DNA from: Lachnoclostridium phytofermentans
GTDB taxonomy: Bacteria > Bacillota > Clostridia > Lachnospirales > Lachnospiraceae
Assembly: GCA_003526525.1 (NCBI GenBank)
Contig: DPVV01000143.1
Span: forward strand, 1 to 10,214
Reading direction: 5' to 3'
Length of the DNA: 10,214 bases
Made by a program: the position numbers and the translations under genes. The notes beneath the pieces are model-generated. The model did no database searches, was not told the origin of the DNA, and saw only the letters and a list, made by a program, of their open reading frames with translations. Of the stretch, positions 7,181 through 10,214 are shown piece by piece. Numbering within the stretch: the first letter of the stretch is position 1; the number at the start of each line of letters is the position of its first letter.

Positions 7181-7186
7181 AGAAAT

Positions 7187-7191
7187 GAGGT
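7187..7191 (+). promoter_or_regulatory. Ribosome binding site choosing the start of the small [2Fe-2S] protein
   Basis: GAGGT is 5 bases before the ATG at 7197. The in-frame ATG at 7185 overlaps this site and has no close Shine-Dalgarno of its own (the nearest purine run, AAAGGAAG, is about 15 bases away and lies partly in the palindrome), so 7197 is preferred. Confidence 0.65.
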
Positions 7192-7196
7192 CACCT

Positions 7197-7454
7197 ATGC
7201 TGATTAACATTTGTATTGGCAGTGCCTGCCATTTAAAAGGTTCCTACAACGTAATAACCGAAATACAGCAACTCATGGAAGAAGACAGCTATGGCTCGCA
7301 GATTGAATTAAAGTCCGTGTTTTGTCTTGGCCATTGTCAGTCCGGCGTTTCTGTCCAGATTGATGATGAACCTACTATTTACAGTGTAACTAAGGAGTCT
7401 GTCAAGGATTTCTACTATAATACTGTTATCCCTAAGTTAAAGGGAGAACTTTAA
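7197..7454 (+). CDS. Small thioredoxin-like [2Fe-2S] ferredoxin, last gene of the hydCBA operon
   Basis: An 85-residue protein that is essentially a single thioredoxin-fold [2Fe-2S] domain: C6-x4-C11 (CIGSAC) and C43-x3-C47 (CLGHC). This is the cysteine layout of the HydC C-terminal half and the HydB N-terminus, followed by a beta/alpha ending. It has no signal peptide or membrane segment. The gene starts 22 bases after the hydA stop and is the last before a strong terminator, so it is co-expressed with HydABC. Small ferredoxins of this kind are annotated in related clostridial hydrogenase clusters. I infer a role as an electron-transfer subunit or partner of the complex, perhaps replacing the C-terminal [2Fe-2S] domain present in longer HydA proteins. 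A start at 7185 would add four residues (MRSP). Confidence 0.85.
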   Translation: MLINICIGSACHLKGSYNVITEIQQLMEEDSYGSQIELKSVFCLGHCQSGVSVQIDDEPTIYSVTKESVKDFYYNTVIPKLKGEL

Positions 7455-7468
7455 TTAGAGTTGTTTTC

Positions 7469-7512
7469 AGGAAATGGCATAGCTTACAGCTATGCCATTT
7501 CCTCATTTTTTT
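7469..7512 (+). terminator. Strong intrinsic terminator of the hydCBA operon
   Basis: AGGAAATGGCATAGCT (7469-7484) pairs perfectly over 16 bp with 7488-7503 around a TAC loop, followed by CA and seven T (7506-7512). It lies 14 bases after the last stop codon. The opposite strand has no T-run after the stem, so it is oriented for plus-strand transcripts; any use by the convergent protease gene would be weak. Confidence 0.95.
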
Positions 7513-7537
7513 ATATGCTATTTGTGAAGATATATCT

Positions 7538-8518
7538 TTACTCATATTTCTCAAGAAATTTTTCAATAAATGCATATGATTTGGGTGCATTTTTTTTTGT
7601 TATTTCTGGACTAATAAAATAATTTTGAAAGGTCTCTGCGAAATACTCCGTTGGAGAGCTTGTAAAGTATTTCGATAAGCCAGACGCTGCACTTTCCTGA
7701 TTAAAAACATCATTAAACCCTTCCGTAAACGATTGGTAGCTATTTAAGGCATCCAATGCATGGCCTATCTCATGTAAAGTACACGAATCAATTGAAAACT
7801 CTTCATTTTTTATGTAAATTCGCTTTCTATAATAAATCGTTAGTCCTATCGTGTTTTCAACACCGCTATGATACACTTCTTCTAAGCTTCTCGGAGTGAT
7901 GATTAGGTACCATTTATCTTTATTTAGTGCTTCCAAAGCCTTCGCAGGTATAAGTCGCAAATACTCCATGGCTTGATCTGCCCATCTTTCACTAGCCCCA
8001 TCTTCTAGCCATATAGTGTAACCTTCATATACTTTTTTTCTCTTTGGAACTTCGTAAATATCAAAACTTCCTGACTTTTCTACTCTCTGCTCTAATTCTT
8101 TAATGTAGGTTTGATATTCACTTAATTTTTCAGGCTCATAATCTAGAAAATGATTATATTTCTCGAGAACCCTATTCATATTAAGATTCTGATTTGTTAA
8201 TACCACGATTTCCTCTGATTGTTCAGAGACCTGTTGTTTTAGTGAAGATTGCTCACGAGATAACTGTTCTTTTTGACTGGTAAGATTCTCGTTTGTCGTA
8301 TTCAATGTTTGGTTTTCTGAGGTTAATCGGTTATTTTCATTCTCTAATCCTTCCAACCTGCTAATCTCATTGTCACGTACCATAATTGCATCATACGCAA
8401 ATACTAACTGTTCACTATTACTGTGAATGATGTGATTTAAGTATAATAACGTGACAATATTGGTTGTTGTGAGTGTAAAGATTACAAGAAATAAAATCAA
8501 AATTTTATTTTTTCTCAT
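7538..8518 (-). CDS. Membrane-anchored coiled-coil zinc metallopeptidase, M34 family (anthrax lethal factor / PPEP-like)
   Basis: A 326-residue protein. Residues 6-27 are one hydrophobic segment after a basic MRKNK start, with no clear cleavage site, so it is probably an N-terminal anchor with the rest outside. Residues about 48-147 are Gln/Glu/Asn/Leu-rich with heptad character, a predicted coiled-coil stalk. The C-terminal catalytic domain has HEIGH (249-253: zinc ligands H249 and H253, base E250), the SPTEYFAE segment (third ligand E291) and Y284, seven residues before E291, the same spacing as lethal factor Y728/E735. The ending KNAPKSYAFI closely resembles lethal factor's KNAPKTFQFI. This fits the ATLF domain shared by lethal factor and the clostridial Pro-Pro endopeptidases; the substrate is unknown. 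Start: AGGGGG (8525-8530), 6-base spacer. A TTG at 8626 would fall in the promoter. The family is firm, the role inferred. Confidence 0.87.
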   Translation of the reverse strand: MRKNKILILFLVIFTLTTTNIVTLLYLNHIIHSNSEQLVFAYDAIMVRDNEISRLEGLENENNRLTSENQTLNTTNENLTSQKEQLSREQSSLKQQVSEQSEEIVVLTNQNLNMNRVLEKYNHFLDYEPEKLSEYQTYIKELEQRVEKSGSFDIYEVPKRKKVYEGYTIWLEDGASERWADQAMEYLRLIPAKALEALNKDKWYLIITPRSLEEVYHSGVENTIGLTIYYRKRIYIKNEEFSIDSCTLHEIGHALDALNSYQSFTEGFNDVFNQESAASGLSKYFTSSPTEYFAETFQNYFISPEITKKNAPKSYAFIEKFLEKYE

Positions 8519-8524
8519 AACAAG

Positions 8525-8530
8525 CCCCCT
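8525..8530 (-). promoter_or_regulatory. Ribosome binding site of the M34 peptidase (decides the start)
   Basis: On the minus strand AGGGGG precedes the ATG (8518-8516) by 6 bases. The next residues, MRKNKILILF, begin a textbook anchor. The longer in-frame option begins at a TTG with no Shine-Dalgarno. Confidence 0.7.
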
Positions 8531-8597
8531 AAATAATTGTTTGGCATTTGTAACTAGACAGCCTCTTTTCTCTTCTTGTGATTTCTTCCTATCTATT

Positions 8598-8626
8598 ATT
8601 TTATGGGATTGCTGTACAAAACGCAA
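8598..8626 (-). promoter_or_regulatory. Probable promoter of the M34 peptidase gene
   Basis: On the minus strand TTGCGT (8626-8621) and TAAAAT (8603-8598) are exactly 17 bases apart, giving a leader of roughly 70 bases. The -10 is good and the -35 partial. I see no convincing terminator between ddl and this promoter, so some read-through from ddl is possible. Confidence 0.5.
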
Positions 8627-8672
8627 TGACTTATCTCATCGAAAGAAATTGCTTTTTGTAAAAGAGATGAAT

Positions 8673-9695
8673 TTAACCTAATAAAATTAGTTCACATAGC
8701 TCAGAATACGCTATTCCACACGCTTCGGCTTCTTGAGGCAACAAACTGGTTGGAGTCATACCAGGTAAAGTATTCGCCTCAAGGCAATAAAAACTTCCAT
8801 CTTCTTTTAATAAAAAATCTACTCTAGAATAAAAACCAAGTTGTAATTTCTCATGAACTTCTAAAGCTACCTCCTGTATCTTTATACTTATATCATCCTC
8901 TAACCCCGCAGGACATACTTCCATCGCCATTCCTGCTTGATATTTATTCGTATAATCGTAGAATCCTGTCTTTGGTATAATCTCTATTAAAGGAAGCGCA
9001 CGATGATTTAATATCCCAACAGAAAACTCCCTTCCTTCTATGAGCTCCTCAATTAATACTTTATTTTCGTACTTTTTCGCATACGAAAGGGCCTTCCCCA
9101 ATTCATCCTGACTTCTTACTATGGATACCCCAACACTAGAACCGCAGCTTAACGGTTTAATTACACAAGGAAGCATTAACGTTTTTTCTAATTCATGTTC
9201 ATCCGTTAAGTCCGCAACAATATAATCTGGTGTCTCAATTCCATGCTTTTGCATTATGACTTTAGACAATCCTTTATCCATAGCAAGTAAGCTTCCTATG
9301 TACCCACTACCTGTATAGGAAATCCCATAGATATCAAACATTGCCTGTAGCTGACCATTTTCACCAATGGAACCATGTAGCGCCAAAAATACTCTATCCG
9401 CATATTGGCATAACGGTAGGACATTCTCTCCAATCAAAATATCACCATTTCCGAAATCCTCTTTCAGTTTCGTAAGGTTAGGTTCTTCTTTGGGAACTTG
9501 ATACTGATATGGGTTTTGATCCTCTCTTTTACGAAATAGGGAATCTAAATCTGCTACATCCTTAATTCCTAAATATAAGTCAAGTAATAATACTTCGTGT
9601 CCCTTCTCCATAAGAGCATTTGCAATTTTACTTCCAGAACTTAATGATACCTCTCTTTCCGGACTCAATCCTCCGGCCAAAACTACGACTTTCAT
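8673..9695 (-). CDS. ddl: D-alanine--D-alanine ligase
   Basis: A 340-residue ATP-grasp ligase that joins two D-Ala to make the dipeptide end of the peptidoglycan precursor, in the cytoplasm. Motifs in order: GGLSPEREVSLSSG (8-21; catalytic Glu and Ser region), ALHGSIGENG (about 105-114; usually GEDG, here Asn), the ATP-binding KPLSCGSSVGVS, the EELIEGREFSVG loop, the omega-loop FYDYTNKY whose Tyr marks D-Ala-D-Ala rather than D-Ala-D-lactate (VanA) specificity, and the C-terminal metal/phosphate segment EANTLPGMTPTS. The length is normal for Ddl. The start has AGGAAGG (minus strand, 9709-9703) 7 bases upstream. It has its own promoter and no mur genes beside it. It may be the only Ddl or one of two paralogues, which this window cannot show. 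Confidence 0.95.
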   Translation of the reverse strand: MKVVVLAGGLSPEREVSLSSGSKIANALMEKGHEVLLLDLYLGIKDVADLDSLFRKREDQNPYQYQVPKEEPNLTKLKEDFGNGDILIGENVLPLCQYADRVFLALHGSIGENGQLQAMFDIYGISYTGSGYIGSLLAMDKGLSKVIMQKHGIETPDYIVADLTDEHELEKTLMLPCVIKPLSCGSSVGVSIVRSQDELGKALSYAKKYENKVLIEELIEGREFSVGILNHRALPLIEIIPKTGFYDYTNKYQAGMAMEVCPAGLEDDISIKIQEVALEVHEKLQLGFYSRVDFLLKEDGSFYCLEANTLPGMTPTSLLPQEAEACGIAYSELCELILLG

Positions 9696-9732
9696 CTCGT
9701 ACCCTTCCTATGAAATATTATTGTTGAGGTAA

Positions 9733-9761
9733 ATTATACCACATTGGTAAAGATTGATAAA
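9733..9761 (-). promoter_or_regulatory. Promoter of ddl (extended -10)
   Basis: On the minus strand a perfect TATAAT (9738-9733) is preceded by TGG (extended -10 TGn) and, 17 bases upstream, TTTATC (9761-9756), a half-matched -35. It predicts a short leader ahead of the ddl Shine-Dalgarno. Confidence 0.75.
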
Positions 9762-9817
9762 TTTATTTTCTTGGCATTTTAAAGTTTCTTGCATTTTTTA
9801 GCGTATAAACAGGGAAA

Positions 9818-10018
9818 ATGTATGGTGGCTATAAAGATGGCATATCGTATGGCTACAATTTTGCAGATATTGGCTTACCTGTCATTGAGAGAGGTTATTG
9901 GAAATTAATTAGTAAGCAAAGCTTAGAGGAGGAGATAAAGAACCACTATTTTGATTTTTCACTTTTTATTTTTGATACTGATACCAATAACTTATATCTC
10001 TTTCAGATTAGGTTCTGA
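9818..10018 (+). CDS. Small hypothetical protein, or 3' remnant of a longer gene
   Basis: A 66-residue frame rich in Tyr and Phe (it begins MYGGYKDGISYGYNF and ends in an aromatic, Leu-rich strand-like stretch). I do not recognise it. It has no signal peptide, membrane segment or metal motif. For coding: an even, protein-like composition and a strong hairpin terminator beginning 22 bases after its stop. Against a complete gene: the Shine-Dalgarno-like AGGG is only 3 bases from the ATG, a TAA at 9806-9808 closes the frame just upstream, and no plus-strand promoter is evident (TTGGCA at 9771 lacks a matching -10). The sequence reads like the C-terminal part of a globular protein, so a decayed gene whose 5' end is lost is a fair alternative. 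Confidence 0.4.
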   Translation: MYGGYKDGISYGYNFADIGLPVIERGYWKLISKQSLEEEIKNHYFDFSLFIFDTDTNNLYLFQIRF

Positions 10019-10039
10019 TACACTTATAATTTTATTTAA

Positions 10040-10076
10040 AAAAAGGTTTCGAATAATGTATACTCGAAACCTTTTT
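10040..10076. terminator. Bidirectional hairpin terminator
   Basis: AAAAAGGTTTCGA (10040-10052) pairs perfectly over 13 bp with TCGAAACCTTTTT (10064-10076) around an 11-base loop. The arms carry A- and T-runs at the base (seven A at 10038-10044 and five T at 10072-10076), so it can act on either strand. It follows the small ORF and may also close a minus-strand gene lying beyond the window. From 10077 to the end I see no gene. Confidence 0.85.
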
Positions 10077-10214
10077 AACGTCTATCCTCGAAATGAAACA
10101 TACATCCACACTGGAAATATCGAATTAAAGAGTAAATAATTCAATATATCTCAAATAACTTAAAAAGTAATTTTAATTAAATCACATTTTCAGCAATATG
10201 GGTAACAGCTTATA

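Noticed and set aside
8519..8626. N-terminal extension of the M34 peptidase from a TTG codon (36 extra residues)
   Set aside because: The TTG coincides with the predicted -35 element and has no Shine-Dalgarno, and the extension would bury the basic, hydrophobic anchor that begins at the ATG at 8518.
8451..8681. Plus-strand frame opposite the peptidase N-terminus and the peptidase-ddl gap
   Set aside because: Its hydrophobic stretch merely mirrors the peptidase anchor region on the other strand, and no ribosome binding site or promoter supports it.
9754..9770. Second Rex-like site upstream of ddl (TTGATAA followed by ATTTATTTTC)
   Set aside because: Only the left half-site matches; the right arm is not TTATCAA or a close variant, and the sequence is ordinary AT-rich promoter DNA.
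9951..10139. Plus-strand frame of 62 codons near the right end
   Set aside because: It runs straight through the hairpin terminator at 10040-10076 and overlaps the small ORF in another frame, so it is unlikely to be coding.
1..10214. CRISPR arrays, tRNA or rRNA genes, insertion sequences, phage attachment sites
   Set aside because: I looked for regularly spaced repeats, cloverleaf-like GC-rich segments, transposase motifs and terminal inverted repeats and found none.

Overview
The window looks like chromosomal DNA of an anaerobic, fermentative Firmicute of class Clostridia. The base composition is AT-rich, the genes have strong purine-rich Shine-Dalgarno sites (AAAGGAG, AGGAGG, AGGAAGG) about 7 bases before ATG, and several factor-independent terminators are visible. 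The gene content is that of a saccharolytic H2 producer. A Lachnospiraceae / Lachnoclostridium-like host (Clostridium phytofermentans type) is my inference from the protein sequences; I could not search for it.

Layout. Bases 2-2651 (+) hold the 3' part of a SpoIIE/PP2C-type protein phosphatase gene, then a complete single-subunit [FeFe]-hydrogenase of a divergent, group B-like type with a cysteine-rich N-terminus, closed by a composite terminator. Bases 2652-3087 are non-coding and hold that terminator, a sigma-A-like promoter, an 18-bp inverted repeat matching the architecture of a Rex (NADH/NAD+ sensor) operator, and a leader hairpin. Bases 3088-7454 (+) form a tight operon: hydC (NuoE-like), hydB (NuoF-like), hydA (group A [FeFe]-hydrogenase) and an 85-residue thioredoxin-like [2Fe-2S] protein. 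A perfect 16-bp-stem terminator follows. Bases 7538-9695 (-) carry a membrane-anchored coiled-coil M34 (anthrax lethal factor / PPEP-like) zinc metallopeptidase and, upstream of it on the same strand, D-alanine--D-alanine ligase; each has a recognisable promoter. Bases 9818-10076 hold a small unrecognised ORF followed closely by a strong hairpin terminator.

How the genes work together. HydABC is the electron-bifurcating/confurcating NADH- and ferredoxin-dependent hydrogenase that lets fermenting Clostridia discard reducing equivalents as H2. A Rex-type operator at its promoter would tie its expression to the NADH/NAD+ ratio. The neighbouring phosphatase and second hydrogenase form a separate transcription unit and may be a signalling or alternative H2-metabolism module. 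The two minus-strand genes concern the cell envelope (peptidoglycan precursor synthesis, surface proteolysis) and have no evident link to hydrogen metabolism.

Most worth a second look: the putative Rex operator, the altered H-cluster surroundings of the first hydrogenase, the free-standing [2Fe-2S] protein as a possible fourth HydABC subunit, and the tethered M34 protease.
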